From: Pricia mediterranea | GTDB lineage: Bacteria > Bacteroidota > Bacteroidia > Flavobacteriales > Flavobacteriaceae | Assembly (NCBI RefSeq): GCF_032248455.1 | Contig: NZ_JAVTTP010000001.1 | Coordinates: 1,920,501 to 1,984,500 of the forward strand | Length of the DNA stretch: 64,000 nucleotides | Reading direction: 5' to 3' | Shown: piece after piece, positions 7,315 through 17,200 of the stretch | Numbering within the stretch: position 1 is the stretch's first letter | Layout: every line of letters begins with the position of its first letter | Notes under the pieces: model-generated | What the model was told of the DNA's origin: nothing | Seen by the model: only the letters and a program-made list of their open reading frames with translations | Database searches by the model: none | Translations under genes and position numbers: made by a program

Positions 7315-10300
7315 GTTATTTTTTCGTGCCTACCGCATCATCGGCAAACGACGATGGTTGGCCCTTGTGGGCCTGTTGGTAACCATAGGCGGACTGTTGA
7401 CAATCGTCCGTCATATCAAATTCGACGATGATATTTCTTCCCTGATCCCCGCCACCGAGGAGACGCAACGGGTACAGCAGGTACTGAGATCCATCGCCTT
7501 TACCGATAAGATCGTGGTCAACATCCGAAAGGGGGAAGCCGGCAGCGTAGAAGACCTGACCCGGTATGCCACCGAGTTTCTGGACAGTTTGAGGTCCCGA
7601 CAGGGTAGGTTCATCAAGAACATTCAAGGTCGCGTCGCACAAGACGATGTGCCCAAAACTCTCGATCTGGTCTATGAACACCTTCCGCTTTTTCTGGAGG
7701 ATTCCGATTATAAGGCCATCCAGCTAAAACTATCCCAGGACAGTATTGCGAAAATTACGGCCGAGAACTACCGCACCCTGATATCGCCGACCGGTATCGT
7801 TGCCAAAAAGAATATCGTCAGGGACCCGTTGGGACTTTCCTTTATTGCCCTAAAGAAGTTGCGGCGGTTGGGATTCGAAGAAGGTTTTAAGCTTAGGGAC
7901 GGGTTTCTGCTCAATGAGGAGGAAGAGAATATCCTACTTTTTATCACTCCGAAGTTCAGTTCCGGTGAAACGAACAAAAACCTACCCTTTTCCGAAGCCT
8001 TGTATGCCGTTCAGGATGCCCTCAACGCCAAATACGGTACAAAAGCAACTAGCGAGTATTTCGGGGCGGCGCTTAGTGCGGTCTCGAACGCCAAACAGAT
8101 CGAACAAGACATAAAGTTCACTGTGGGTATTGCGCTGAGCCTGCTTATCGTTTTGCTCATTTTGTTCTATCGCAAACTGATCTTACCGCTGATACTCTTT
8201 GCCCCTACGCTCTTCGGCGGACTGTTGGCCGTCACTTTTTTAAGCCTTATCCGCGACGAGATCTCGGCCCTGTCATTGGGCATAGGCGCAATATTATTGG
8301 GGATTACGTTGGATTATGGGCTACATATCTTGACGCATATCCGGAATGCAGGGCCCGACAGCCATCCAGCCCTTACTCGGTCGGGCGAACGTACCTCATC
8401 AGGCGGGAATGAATCTTTAGGCTTACCAGTCGAGAGGCCAAACCCAAAACAAAAAGGGTATCCCGAGCGCAGCCCAGGGGCCAAATCCCAACAGAAAAAG
8501 GATAGCAACGGGACTGGGGAGCACAGCCTCCGAAATGTCGGGAAACTGTACGATGACGTAGCCCCGGCGGTATTAATGAGCAGCCTGACCACGGCCTGCG
8601 CATTTCTTTGTCTGTTGTTCCTGGATTCCCAGGCCCTGCAGGATCTGGGGATATTCGCGGCCATCAGTGTGCTGGGCGCCTCAGTTTTTGCACTGCTATT
8701 CATCCCCCAAGTGTATAAGGGCAAAAAGTTACCGGCCGCTAAAAAGACAATACTGGACCGATGGGCAGCTTTTGAATGGCATAAAAGCAAATGGACCATC
8801 GCCGCATTGACCGTTCTCTTTATCACCGGAATTTTCACCTACGGCAAAGTTGTATTCGATCAAGATATCACCAAACTCAACTATGAGACCCAAGCGCTTT
8901 TGGATGCCCGAAAGCGCTTGGAGAAACTGACGGATATCGGTTCGAAATCCCTGTACCTCTCTACCTACGGCCAAGATTACCAGCAAGTGCTACAGCGCAA
9001 CGACAGCCTCTATGGTCAACTGGAGCAACTGAAGGAGAGTGGCAAAATCGTAAGTTTCGGGTCCATAGGCGGCTTGGTCAAATCTGACCGGGCGCAGCGC
9101 CAAAAAATCGACGCATGGCAGCGGTTTTGGGATTCCGCCAAGGTCGATTCCGTCAAACAAAACCTGATTGTTAGCGGGTCTGAACTGGGCTTTAAACCCA
9201 GTACTTTCTCCCGGTTCTATTCGCTTTTAGAAACGGATTTCGATCCCATAGCTCTCTCGGAAATCGGGGAAATCCAGTCCTTTTCGGTGGACGACTATGT
9301 AGTCAATGATGAAAACGGGACCACTATCACGTCTATGATCAAGGTGGACGATGCCGACGTATCCGATATTCGAAAACGCTTTGAGGCTATACCGCAAACG
9401 CTGCTGATCGAGCGTCAACATATTAACGAAAGCCTTTTGGGCAACTTAAAAAACGACTTCAACCGGTTGCTGGGCTATTCGTTGATCGCGGTAGTCTTGA
9501 TCTTGCTCCTCTTTTACCGAAGCCTGACCCTGACCCTAATTACTGGTATTCCCATTTTCCTGACCTGGTTTTTGACCGTCGGTATCATGGGGGTCTTTCA
9601 CATCGAGTTCAACATCTTCAACATTATCATCTGTAGTTTTATCTTCGGGTTGGGCGTCGATTACAGTATTTTTATGACGAACGGTCTGCTGGCCGAATAC
9701 CGCACGGGCATTAAGACGCTTGCTACTTACAAGACCTCGATCATACTTTCGGTCATTACGACCATCGCAGCAGTGGGAGTACTGATCTTTGCCAAGCACC
9801 CTGTACTTTATTCCGTCTCCGTGGTATCGCTTATTGGTATCGGATGTGCCCTATTTGTCGCCTTTACCCTACAGCCGCTGTTGTTCCGTCTGTTTCTGGG
9901 GGATAATCGAAAAAGACCTATTCGACCGCGGATTCTGATCCATTCCCTCTTGTCCTTCGCCTATTTTGATTTGGGAGGATTGCTGCTGTCGGCGTATTCT
10001 TGGATTATCCTAACAGTGAATCCGAAGGCCAGCAGGCGGGAACAATTGAACTTACATTGGCTGACATCGAAGTTCATGAAATCAGTGCTGTACACCAATC
10101 CCTTCATATCCAAAAAAATTAGCAACGAACACGATGAGACCTTTGAAAAACCGGCCATGCTTATCGCCAACCATACTTCTTTCCTGGATATCCTGGCCAT
10201 GGGCATGCTGCATCCAAAATGCATCTATCTGGTCAAAGACCACGTGTACTATTCCAAGGTGGTCGGTCCCGCGGCCCGATTGCACGGCGCCTATCCTGTT

Positions 10301-11188
10301 TCAGGAGGCATCGAAGATGGAGAGGCGTACCTGAAAGAAAAGTTGGCCCAAGGTTTCTCTATCATCGCGTTTCCCGAAGGTACCCGCTCGACAACCAACA
10401 AGATCGGCCGCTTTCACAAAGGGGCTTTCTATCTTGCGGAACAGCTAGATCTGGACATACTGCCCGTTTTGATCCACGGCACTTCCGAAGTAGCGCCAAA
10501 AGACAGTTTTATAATTCGGGATGGCAGCATAACACTTGAATTCCTTCCCAGGATAATTCCCGACGACCCCCGATTTTCCATTGCCTATTCCAAACGCGCC
10601 AAAGAAATCGGTCGTTATTTCAGGTCGGAATTCAGACGGCTTCGGAACCAAATCGAAGGACCGGAATATTGGTATGCGATGATTTTGGAGAATTTCCGGC
10701 ACAAGGGGGATGCCCTGTACAAGGCAGTCCGAAGAGACGTGAAGGATAATGCCTCTACCTATAAAGAGATTTTGGATAGCGTGGGCCACGCCGCTACGGT
10801 AGCACATATCTCAAAGGATTTCGGCCAATTGGACCTGCTGCTGGCCTTGGATTCCAACGACCGGAAAATTATCACTTTCTTGGAGGACCAAGAGGCCAGG
10901 GCCATTTTAAGAAACAATTATCTGACCCATAACTACAGTAAGATTACAGTAGCGGATACGGTTGACGAGGTTATGGAACGGTCGGCGCAGGTTCTGATAA
11001 TTGACTCGGCACATTACGGGTTGTCCGCTATCGATATGGAAAAGTGGCAAGAAATTGGTACCTTGATTTTTTTGAAAAAGGCGATGGTTTTAGTCGAAGA
11101 TGCGGCTAAGCTTGGCTTTGAAGTTGAACACAAGAACGACAGATTCACGGTTTTGAAAAACCACATCTTTATTACAAAAGAGCAGTAG
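7307..11188 (+). CDS. Trifunctional MMPL exporter / lysophospholipid-type acyltransferase / methyltransferase-like protein
   Basis: 1293-residue fusion. Residues 1 to about 870 form an RND/MMPL exporter with two sets of transmembrane helices (LGIGAILLGITLDYGLHI and FIFGLGVDYSIFM mark the two cores). Residues about 930-1130 are a PlsC-type acyltransferase with NHTSFLD (His956, Asp961, HX4D) and FPEGTRS. The last 160 residues resemble a class I SAM-methyltransferase fold, although its glycine-rich motif is poor. This three-part arrangement is known from Bacteroidota pigment clusters; it probably acylates or exports the polyene lipid. Residues about 349-409 are an unusual insertion. Confidence 0.92.
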   Translation: MDKLFFRAYRIIGKRRWLALVGLLVTIGGLLTIVRHIKFDDDISSLIPATEETQRVQQVLRSIAFTDKIVVNIRKGEAGSVEDLTRYATEFLDSLRSRQGRFIKNIQGRVAQDDVPKTLDLVYEHLPLFLEDSDYKAIQLKLSQDSIAKITAENYRTLISPTGIVAKKNIVRDPLGLSFIALKKLRRLGFEEGFKLRDGFLLNEEEENILLFITPKFSSGETNKNLPFSEALYAVQDALNAKYGTKATSEYFGAALSAVSNAKQIEQDIKFTVGIALSLLIVLLILFYRKLILPLILFAPTLFGGLLAVTFLSLIRDEISALSLGIGAILLGITLDYGLHILTHIRNAGPDSHPALTRSGERTSSGGNESLGLPVERPNPKQKGYPERSPGAKSQQKKDSNGTGEHSLRNVGKLYDDVAPAVLMSSLTTACAFLCLLFLDSQALQDLGIFAAISVLGASVFALLFIPQVYKGKKLPAAKKTILDRWAAFEWHKSKWTIAALTVLFITGIFTYGKVVFDQDITKLNYETQALLDARKRLEKLTDIGSKSLYLSTYGQDYQQVLQRNDSLYGQLEQLKESGKIVSFGSIGGLVKSDRAQRQKIDAWQRFWDSAKVDSVKQNLIVSGSELGFKPSTFSRFYSLLETDFDPIALSEIGEIQSFSVDDYVVNDENGTTITSMIKVDDADVSDIRKRFEAIPQTLLIERQHINESLLGNLKNDFNRLLGYSLIAVVLILLLFYRSLTLTLITGIPIFLTWFLTVGIMGVFHIEFNIFNIIICSFIFGLGVDYSIFMTNGLLAEYRTGIKTLATYKTSIILSVITTIAAVGVLIFAKHPVLYSVSVVSLIGIGCALFVAFTLQPLLFRLFLGDNRKRPIRPRILIHSLLSFAYFDLGGLLLSAYSWIILTVNPKASRREQLNLHWLTSKFMKSVLYTNPFISKKISNEHDETFEKPAMLIANHTSFLDILAMGMLHPKCIYLVKDHVYYSKVVGPAARLHGAYPVSGGIEDGEAYLKEKLAQGFSIIAFPEGTRSTTNKIGRFHKGAFYLAEQLDLDILPVLIHGTSEVAPKDSFIIRDGSITLEFLPRIIPDDPRFSIAYSKRAKEIGRYFRSEFRRLRNQIEGPEYWYAMILENFRHKGDALYKAVRRDVKDNASTYKEILDSVGHAATVAHISKDFGQLDLLLALDSNDRKIITFLEDQEARAILRNNYLTHNYSKITVADTVDEVMERSAQVLIIDSAHYGLSAIDMEKWQEIGTLIFLKKAMVLVEDAAKLGFEVEHKNDRFTVLKNHIFITKEQ
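8351..8532 (+). repeat. Repeat-like in-frame insertion in the MMPL domain
   Basis: Between the transmembrane segment ending HILTHIRNAG and the conserved DDVAPAVLMSSLTTA lie about 60 hydrophilic residues absent from typical homologues. The DNA contains two related blocks of about 28 bases, beginning GGCCAAACCCAAAACAAAAA and GGCCAAATCCCAACAGAAAA, plus GTCGAGAGG and GAGCGCAG motifs of the sort seen in Flavobacteria intergenic repeats. The frame stays open. Boundaries are approximate. I read it as a repeat element that landed in a permissive cytoplasmic loop. Confidence 0.55.
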
Positions 11189-11237
11189 AAGGAGTGGTTG
11201 GGAAGCACGGAATTTATCTTGATATTCACCAAATATA

Positions 11238-12773
11238 TTGAAAGAGAGCTACGACATAGTAATCATTGGCAGCGGCATGGGCGGCCTGGTCGCGGCCAAT
11301 ATCATGGCACGGGAGGGCAAATCGGTCTGCGTACTGGAAAAAAACAACCAATACGGCGGCAATCTACAGACCTTCGTGCGCGAGAAGACCATTTTCGATA
11401 CTGGAGTGCATTATTTGGGTGGACTTTCCGAAGGTCAGAACCTCCATCGCTATTTTAAGTATCTCGACATTCTCGACGGATTGCACTTAAAAAAACTCGA
11501 TGAAGACGGTTTTGACCGTATCACATTTGACGATGACGATACCGAATACCCGCATGCCCAAGGATTTGGGAATTTTGCAAAGCGCCTGATCAAGGAGTTC
11601 CCCCAAGAGGCGACAGCGATACATAAGTATTGTGACAAATTACGTGAAGTCTGTCAAAAGTTTCCGCTCTACAACCTCGAGGCCGGGAAGCCCTACCACC
11701 AAGATTCCGACCTTTTTGCGCTTGGCGCCAAAGTATATATCGATTCCCTCACGGACAACGAACGCCTAAGTGCCGTATTGGCCGGCTCGAATCTATTGTA
11801 TGCCGGCGAACCCGACAAGACTCCTTTTTACGTGCATGCCCTTTCCGTCAACTCCTTTATCGAAAGCAGTTACCGCTGTGCCGATGGGGGAAGCCAGATT
11901 ACAAAATTGCTCATTCGCCGATTAAAGGAAAACGGTGGTGACGCCTTTAAGCACCAAGAAGTAAACCACATTGCCGTGCAGGATAAAAAAGCAGTATCGG
12001 TGACGACGAAAAAGGGAAAGACCTTTAAGGGAAAGCTGTTCATATCCAACATCGATCCAAAGACTACCCTACGTTTAACGGAAGGCGCCCCGTTCCGAAA
12101 ATCGTTTACCCAGCGTATCGAGGAAATGAAAAGTACAATTTCGGCCTTCAGCGTCCATATTGTGCTAAAACCAAAATCCTTTCCCTACTTAAACCATAAT
12201 TATTATCATTCCAAAGACCTAGATGCTGTTTGGAACGGACACGATTATACCCAAGAGAACTGGCCCCTGAACTATATGGTGTCCATGGGCGTGCGCAAAA
12301 AACAAGGCGAATGGGGCGAACAGCTGACCGCCATCGCCTATATGCGTTTTGAGGAAGTAGTACCATGGGCGAACACTTTTAATACGGTAGCGGACAAAAA
12401 CGACCGCGGCGAGACCTACGCAGAATTCAAAAAGAAGAAAACAGAGGTTTTTTTGAACGAGCTTGAGAAAAAATTCCCGAATATCCGACAGTGCATCCAA
12501 TCTGTCCACACTTCGACCCCCCTGTCCTATCGCGACTATATCGGTTGTCATCGGGGCTCGATGTACGGCTACGTTAAAGACGTAGAGAATCCCTTGAAAT
12601 CGTTTATTTCGCCCCGCACGAAAATCGACAACCTATATTTTACGGGACAAAGCCTGAATATGCACGGTATCCTAGGCGTGACCATAAGCGGAGTCGTCAC
12701 CTGCTCGGAGATTTTGGGAACTCAATATTTGTTGGATAAAATTGTGGCGGGAAGCGGGAGAGTGGGTATGTGA
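11238..12773 (+). CDS. Phytoene-desaturase-like FAD-dependent oxidoreductase
   Basis: 511 residues starting at TTG 11238; the dinucleotide-binding motif begins almost at once (DIVIIGSGMGGLVAANIMA), so no later start is possible. The carotenoid isomerase/desaturase family layout is visible: ENNQ-type FAD contact region, GGNLQTF, TGVHYLGG, and a C-terminal FAD-binding stretch (NLYFTGQSLNMHGILGVTISG). Such enzymes act on polyenes (desaturation, saturation or cis-trans isomerisation). Here it sits directly after the exporter fusion in the pigment operon; its exact reaction is not predictable. Confidence 0.88.
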   Translation: MKESYDIVIIGSGMGGLVAANIMAREGKSVCVLEKNNQYGGNLQTFVREKTIFDTGVHYLGGLSEGQNLHRYFKYLDILDGLHLKKLDEDGFDRITFDDDDTEYPHAQGFGNFAKRLIKEFPQEATAIHKYCDKLREVCQKFPLYNLEAGKPYHQDSDLFALGAKVYIDSLTDNERLSAVLAGSNLLYAGEPDKTPFYVHALSVNSFIESSYRCADGGSQITKLLIRRLKENGGDAFKHQEVNHIAVQDKKAVSVTTKKGKTFKGKLFISNIDPKTTLRLTEGAPFRKSFTQRIEEMKSTISAFSVHIVLKPKSFPYLNHNYYHSKDLDAVWNGHDYTQENWPLNYMVSMGVRKKQGEWGEQLTAIAYMRFEEVVPWANTFNTVADKNDRGETYAEFKKKKTEVFLNELEKKFPNIRQCIQSVHTSTPLSYRDYIGCHRGSMYGYVKDVENPLKSFISPRTKIDNLYFTGQSLNMHGILGVTISGVVTCSEILGTQYLLDKIVAGSGRVGM

Positions 12774-12830
12774 ACAGCCGATAATAAGAATACAGGGTTC
12801 CAAGATGGAAAAACGTGAATTTGAATAAAA

Positions 12831-13697
12831 ATGGGAAAATTCAAGACCACCCCGGTCGAGCGGGTAACTAACATAACCAAGGAAGATTTTATAAAATACT
12901 ATTACAGACCGCAAAAGCCCGTACTGATTACCGGCCTGACCAAAAGCTGGCCCGCTTATGAAAAGTGGAAACTCGATTACATCCAACAACGGGCGGGAGA
13001 TCAGATCGTGCCGCTTTACGACAACGAGCCCGCCAAGGACAAGGAAAGCGTTTACGCCCCCAAGAAAGAGATGAAGCTCTACGACTACATCGAAATCTTA
13101 AAGACCCGACCGACAGATCTTCGGATATTCTTCTATGAAATCCTAAAGAAAATGCCCGAGCTTTTAGACGATTTCGAATACCCTGATATCGGGCTGAAAT
13201 TCTTTAAAAAACTACCCGCCCTATTTTTCGGGGGTGGCGAATCAAAGGTCTTTATGCACTACGATATCGATTTGCCCGACAGTATGCACTTCCATTTTGA
13301 CGGCGATAAGACCGTGACCCTTTTCTCCCCCGAACAGACCAAATATCTATATCGGGTACCGTTTTCGATACATAACCTTGAGGATATCGACATGGACAAC
13401 CCCGATTTCAGGAAATATCCCGCCCTACAGTACGCCCGAGGCATCCGGGCCGAGATGAAACACGGTGACGCACTATTTATGCCTAGCGGCTATTGGCATA
13501 GTATACGCTACCTCAACGGCGGCTTTTCGATGACCCTTCGAGCCCTGCCGAGACATCCGGCACGTTTTGCGAATATGCTGTACAATGTGGTTGTCATGCG
13601 AAACTTCGATAACTTTACCCGAAAATACTGGGGCCAAAAATGGTTGGACTATAAGAATCGGCTAGCGATCAAAAAGACGGAGCGCAATCTAAAGTAA
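12831..13697 (+). CDS. Cupin-like (JmjC/cupin_8) oxygenase-type protein
   Basis: 288 residues with the cupin_8 layout: N-terminal RPQKPVLITGLTKSWPAYEKW, then MHYDIDLPDSMHFHFDG and a late GYWHSIRYL. The HxD pair in MHYD and the distal His in GYWHS fit a 2-oxoglutarate/Fe(II) binding set, so hydroxylation of a protein or small molecule is possible. It is separated by 57 bases from the desaturase-like gene and by 3 bases from the C45 hydrolase gene, so it is part of the operon. No substrate is deducible. Confidence 0.85.
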   Translation: MGKFKTTPVERVTNITKEDFIKYYYRPQKPVLITGLTKSWPAYEKWKLDYIQQRAGDQIVPLYDNEPAKDKESVYAPKKEMKLYDYIEILKTRPTDLRIFFYEILKKMPELLDDFEYPDIGLKFFKKLPALFFGGGESKVFMHYDIDLPDSMHFHFDGDKTVTLFSPEQTKYLYRVPFSIHNLEDIDMDNPDFRKYPALQYARGIRAEMKHGDALFMPSGYWHSIRYLNGGFSMTLRALPRHPARFANMLYNVVVMRNFDNFTRKYWGQKWLDYKNRLAIKKTERNLK

Positions 13698-13700
13698 AGA

Positions 13701-15461
13701 ATGCTTATTAGGAAAACATCTTCTATAATACCCCTGCTGGTAACCCTGGCACTACTACTAACTTCCTGCGGCGTCAAAAAATCACTGCACGACACCCCCG
13801 ACCTGAGCCAATACGAATCCGAAATTCCAGAGCGGACAAAAGTGAACGACTCCACTTTTATTTTGGAGGATAATTTTTTGACCAAGAACCGGCAGGGCCA
13901 ATGGGAGCTCTATGTGAGTGGCGACCCCCTCGAGCTCGGCCTCAAAACAGGCAGTCTTACGCGCGAACTCTTTAACCGGCAGGAAGAAATTTTTGTCGAT
14001 AAAATCGATTCGCTCGTTCCTTCCAAAAGAAAACAGAAATTGCTCCAAAAGTTTCTGGCCTGGTTCAACCGTAAAATGTACCTTAACATTGAGCCTCAAT
14101 ACAAAGCCGAGATTTACGGATTGGCCCAATATGCCTCGGATGAATTCAATTATATCGCGGAGCCTTATCAACGGGTCATGTACTTTCACGGGGCGCATGA
14201 TATCGGGCACGCCCTTCAAGATCTGGCCCTTGTTGGCTGTTCGAGCTTTGCGGCCTGGGACGACAAAACTGAAGATGGTAAAATGATCATCGGCCGTAAT
14301 TTCGATTTTTATGTGGGAGATGAATTTGCGAAAAACAAGATTATCGCCTTTATCAATCCCGATGTGGGGCACAAATTTATGTCCGTAACCTGGGGTGGCT
14401 TTATCGGGGTACTGTCAGGCATGAACGATCAAGGCTTGACAGTGACCATCAATGCCGGGAAATCGGACTTCCCGTTGGTCGCCAAAACTCCCATTTCACT
14501 CGTCACCCGCGAAATTTTACAATATGCTTCCACCATCGAAGAGGCCATCGCCATTGCCAAAAAAAAGGAAGTTTTTGTCTCGGAATCCATCTTCGTGGGT
14601 AGTGCCAAGGACCAGCGGGCCGCGATCATCGAGATCTCTCCGAACAATTTTGGGGTGTACGAAGTTGAAAACTCCGACCAGATGGTCTGTTCCAATCACT
14701 TTCAAAGTGCGGCCTATGCCAACGATAAAAAGAACCGAAGACACATCTTGGAAAGCCATTCGCAATACCGTTACGAGCGTATGGAAGAACTGTTGGAGGA
14801 AAAATCCAAGGTGACACCACAAATCGCGGTAGATATCCTTAGGGATAAAAAAGGATTCGCCGACCGGCCTATCGGCTACGGCAACGAAAAGGCCCTGAAT
14901 CAACTTTTAGCACATCACGGAATCGTTTTTAAGCCTGAGGAATTAAAGGTGTGGATATCGAGCAATCCGTATCAGCTGGGTGAATTCACAGCTTTCGACT
15001 TGAACGAGGTTTTTAGGGAAGTTGCGATTGATCGCATCGTGATATCGACCAACCTGAATGCGAACCGGACTAAATTTAATAAAACGACAGCGGAAAAGCC
15101 GAAGGAGAACGAGACAATCCAGACACCAAAGTCGGTATCCGATCCGAAAGCGAATATTGCGGAAGACCCTTTTTTACGTACCTTGGCCTATCGGCACTAC
15201 CAACGCTACCGAAAACTTCGAACCAAGATTATGCAGGCAATTTCTTCGGACGGATATGTGGAACAAAAGAGGTTAGAGGAATTCATTCTACTCAACCCCG
15301 AATTTTGGGAAGCCCACTATTTAGTGGGAAAATATAACTATATAAAAGGATACGACCGATTGGCTCTAAGAGCTTTTATAGAGGCGGAGAGCAAAGAAAT
15401 TACAACGGTTCCCGACAGAGAAGAAGTGGAACGCTATATTCGCAAACTGAGACGACGATAA
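13701..15461 (+). CDS. C45-family autoproteolytic NTN hydrolase/acyltransferase (lipoprotein)
   Basis: 586 residues. A lipoprotein signal (LLVTLALLLTSCGVKKS) leads into a pro-segment of about 150 residues; the C45/acyl-CoA:6-aminopenicillanate-acyltransferase-like core starts at the presumed self-cleavage nucleophile Cys180 (LVGCSSFAAW), followed by GRNFDFY and GLTVTINAGKSD. Cleavage before Cys180 would free an N-terminal nucleophile able to transfer or hydrolyse acyl groups. About 110 extra C-terminal residues are helical. Position at the end of a polyene/resorcinol cluster suggests ester formation or release of the product; this is inference. Confidence 0.87.
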   Translation: MLIRKTSSIIPLLVTLALLLTSCGVKKSLHDTPDLSQYESEIPERTKVNDSTFILEDNFLTKNRQGQWELYVSGDPLELGLKTGSLTRELFNRQEEIFVDKIDSLVPSKRKQKLLQKFLAWFNRKMYLNIEPQYKAEIYGLAQYASDEFNYIAEPYQRVMYFHGAHDIGHALQDLALVGCSSFAAWDDKTEDGKMIIGRNFDFYVGDEFAKNKIIAFINPDVGHKFMSVTWGGFIGVLSGMNDQGLTVTINAGKSDFPLVAKTPISLVTREILQYASTIEEAIAIAKKKEVFVSESIFVGSAKDQRAAIIEISPNNFGVYEVENSDQMVCSNHFQSAAYANDKKNRRHILESHSQYRYERMEELLEEKSKVTPQIAVDILRDKKGFADRPIGYGNEKALNQLLAHHGIVFKPEELKVWISSNPYQLGEFTAFDLNEVFREVAIDRIVISTNLNANRTKFNKTTAEKPKENETIQTPKSVSDPKANIAEDPFLRTLAYRHYQRYRKLRTKIMQAISSDGYVEQKRLEEFILLNPEFWEAHYLVGKYNYIKGYDRLALRAFIEAESKEITTVPDREEVERYIRKLRRR

Positions 15462-15534
15462 AATGACCGGTATAGTTTTCTTTCGACCCTTAATTGCGCC
15501 AGCAACAGGCTGATATTAAATCTTAGCTTTAAAC

Positions 15535-16821
15535 ATGTTTCCAAAAATCGAAAAAGCATCCCCAGAACGCATCAGGGCGTTCCAAGAAAAAAGACTAAGA
15601 GAACTCTTCGAGTATCTAAACGCCAACTCGTCATATTATCGTCGGATCTTCCGTAAACACGGGATTACCATCTCTGACGTACAAACACTAGAAGGCCTAT
15701 CCCGAATTCCCACCACCTCCAAGGAAGATCTACAAACATTCAACGACGATTTTTTATGTGTGCCCAAAAATAAAATCGTCGATTTTGTGACCACTTCCGG
15801 AACACTCGGGGAGCCTGTAACTATTGGGTTGACGGATGCCGACCTCGACAGGTTGGCCTATAACGAGGCCATCTCATTTGCGTGTGCGGGGGTAACGGAA
15901 GACGACATCCTACAGCTGACCACCACCATCGACCGACGTTTTATGGCGGGGCTTGCCTATTTTCTTGGCGCCCGGAAGCTAGGGGCCGGTATCATCCGGG
16001 TAGGCGCCGGCATCCCGGAACTGCAATGGGACACGATTCAAAAGTTCAAGCCCAGCTACTTGATCGTTGTACCCTCGTTTCTTCTAAAATTGATAGAATA
16101 TGCCCAACAGCATGATATCAATGTTAATGCCTCGGGAATAAAGGGAGCCATTTGCATCGGGGAATCGCTCCGTAATCAAGATTTCTCGCTCAACGTACTG
16201 GCGGAAAAAATCAGATCCGCCTGGAACATCGAACTGTATTCCACCTACGCCTCTACCGAAATGAGCACCGCGTTTACTGAATGTTCGGAACAGCAGGGCG
16301 GTCATCAACATCCTGAACTGATCATCACGGAAATTCTTGATGAGAAAGGAAACCCCGTTCCCGCAGGCACCGAAGGCGAACTAGTCGTCACCACCCTGGG
16401 CGTCGAGGCCATGCCCCTGTTACGGTTTAGGACCGGTGATATGGTAGTCGCGCATGACTCGCCCTGTGATTGCGGAAGAAACACGCCGCGCCTGGGACCG
16501 GTAGTGGGACGTAAAAAGCAAATGGTCAAGTACAAAGGCACCACGTTGTATCCTCCCGCAATGGACAATTTGCTCAACGACTTCGCGGAGGTAAATAATT
16601 ATATCATCGAAATTTATCGCAACGACATCGGGACGGACGAAATCCGGATCAAAATCGCAGCTACCTCCGAATCGCATCAACTGATGCAGGAGATTAAGGA
16701 CCGATTTCGGTCCAAACTTCGTGTATCGCCAAAAATCGAATTTTGTATGACCAAAGAAATTCAGAAGCTCCGAATGTCAAAGTTGGGGCGGAAACCGGTA
16801 AGCGTATTCGACAAAAGATGA
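15535..16821 (+). CDS. Phenylacetate-CoA ligase-like adenylating enzyme
   Basis: 428-residue member of the PaaK/CapK branch of adenylate-forming enzymes. Visible motifs are VTTSGTLGEPVTIGL (phosphate-binding loop), YASTEMSTAF (A5-like), TEGELVVTTLGVEAMPLLRFRTGD and a zinc-like CDCGRNTPR segment; the small C-terminal domain starts about residue 330. It activates carboxylic acids, probably an aryl acid starter in this pathway. Last gene of the pigment cluster, 73 bases after the C45 gene; the next gene is on the opposite strand. Confidence 0.88.
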   Translation: MFPKIEKASPERIRAFQEKRLRELFEYLNANSSYYRRIFRKHGITISDVQTLEGLSRIPTTSKEDLQTFNDDFLCVPKNKIVDFVTTSGTLGEPVTIGLTDADLDRLAYNEAISFACAGVTEDDILQLTTTIDRRFMAGLAYFLGARKLGAGIIRVGAGIPELQWDTIQKFKPSYLIVVPSFLLKLIEYAQQHDINVNASGIKGAICIGESLRNQDFSLNVLAEKIRSAWNIELYSTYASTEMSTAFTECSEQQGGHQHPELIITEILDEKGNPVPAGTEGELVVTTLGVEAMPLLRFRTGDMVVAHDSPCDCGRNTPRLGPVVGRKKQMVKYKGTTLYPPAMDNLLNDFAEVNNYIIEIYRNDIGTDEIRIKIAATSESHQLMQEIKDRFRSKLRVSPKIEFCMTKEIQKLRMSKLGRKPVSVFDKR

Positions 16822-16855
16822 AGGTTTGAGGTTTCTTTTTGAAAGCTTCCTTGCC

Positions 16856-17200
16856 CTAAGCCCGATTGGAACGTCGAGGAACACATCGTTTGTTTAATAG
16901 AAACAACCCCATCTTGATTTTTTCATAGGACAGTTTTTCATCAAAAAAATCAAAATAAGGTCTTAATCCCTCGGGGTTTCCTAGCTCGAATTTCGCTTTG
17001 TTCAGGCCTTCAATTTCCTTTTGAGAAACAAATTGCCGCAGGTCGATGGACTTTCCCTCTTCGGCTAGCCTTAGAAAATGGCTGTGCACGGTGGATTCCG
17101 CAATGCCTCTTTTTCTGGCTATTTCTTTGACAGAATGCCCTTCTTCCAAAAGCTTGTGCGATAGGCCATGAGCCGGTAAGTCTTTGGATCCCAAGCGCCT
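16856..17200 (-). pseudogene. recQ: Detached C-terminal helix-turn-helix tail of RecQ
   Basis: In the same frame as recQ and directly after its TAA stop, the sequence stays open for about 114 codons. It encodes an HTH_40-type domain (GHSVKEIARKRGIAESTVHSH, then EEGKSIDL) of the kind normally fused to the end of Bacteroidota RecQ helicases. The only candidate start is TTG 17194. I interpret it as the RecQ tail separated by one nonsense codon; independent translation or stop read-through cannot be excluded. Confidence 0.65.
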
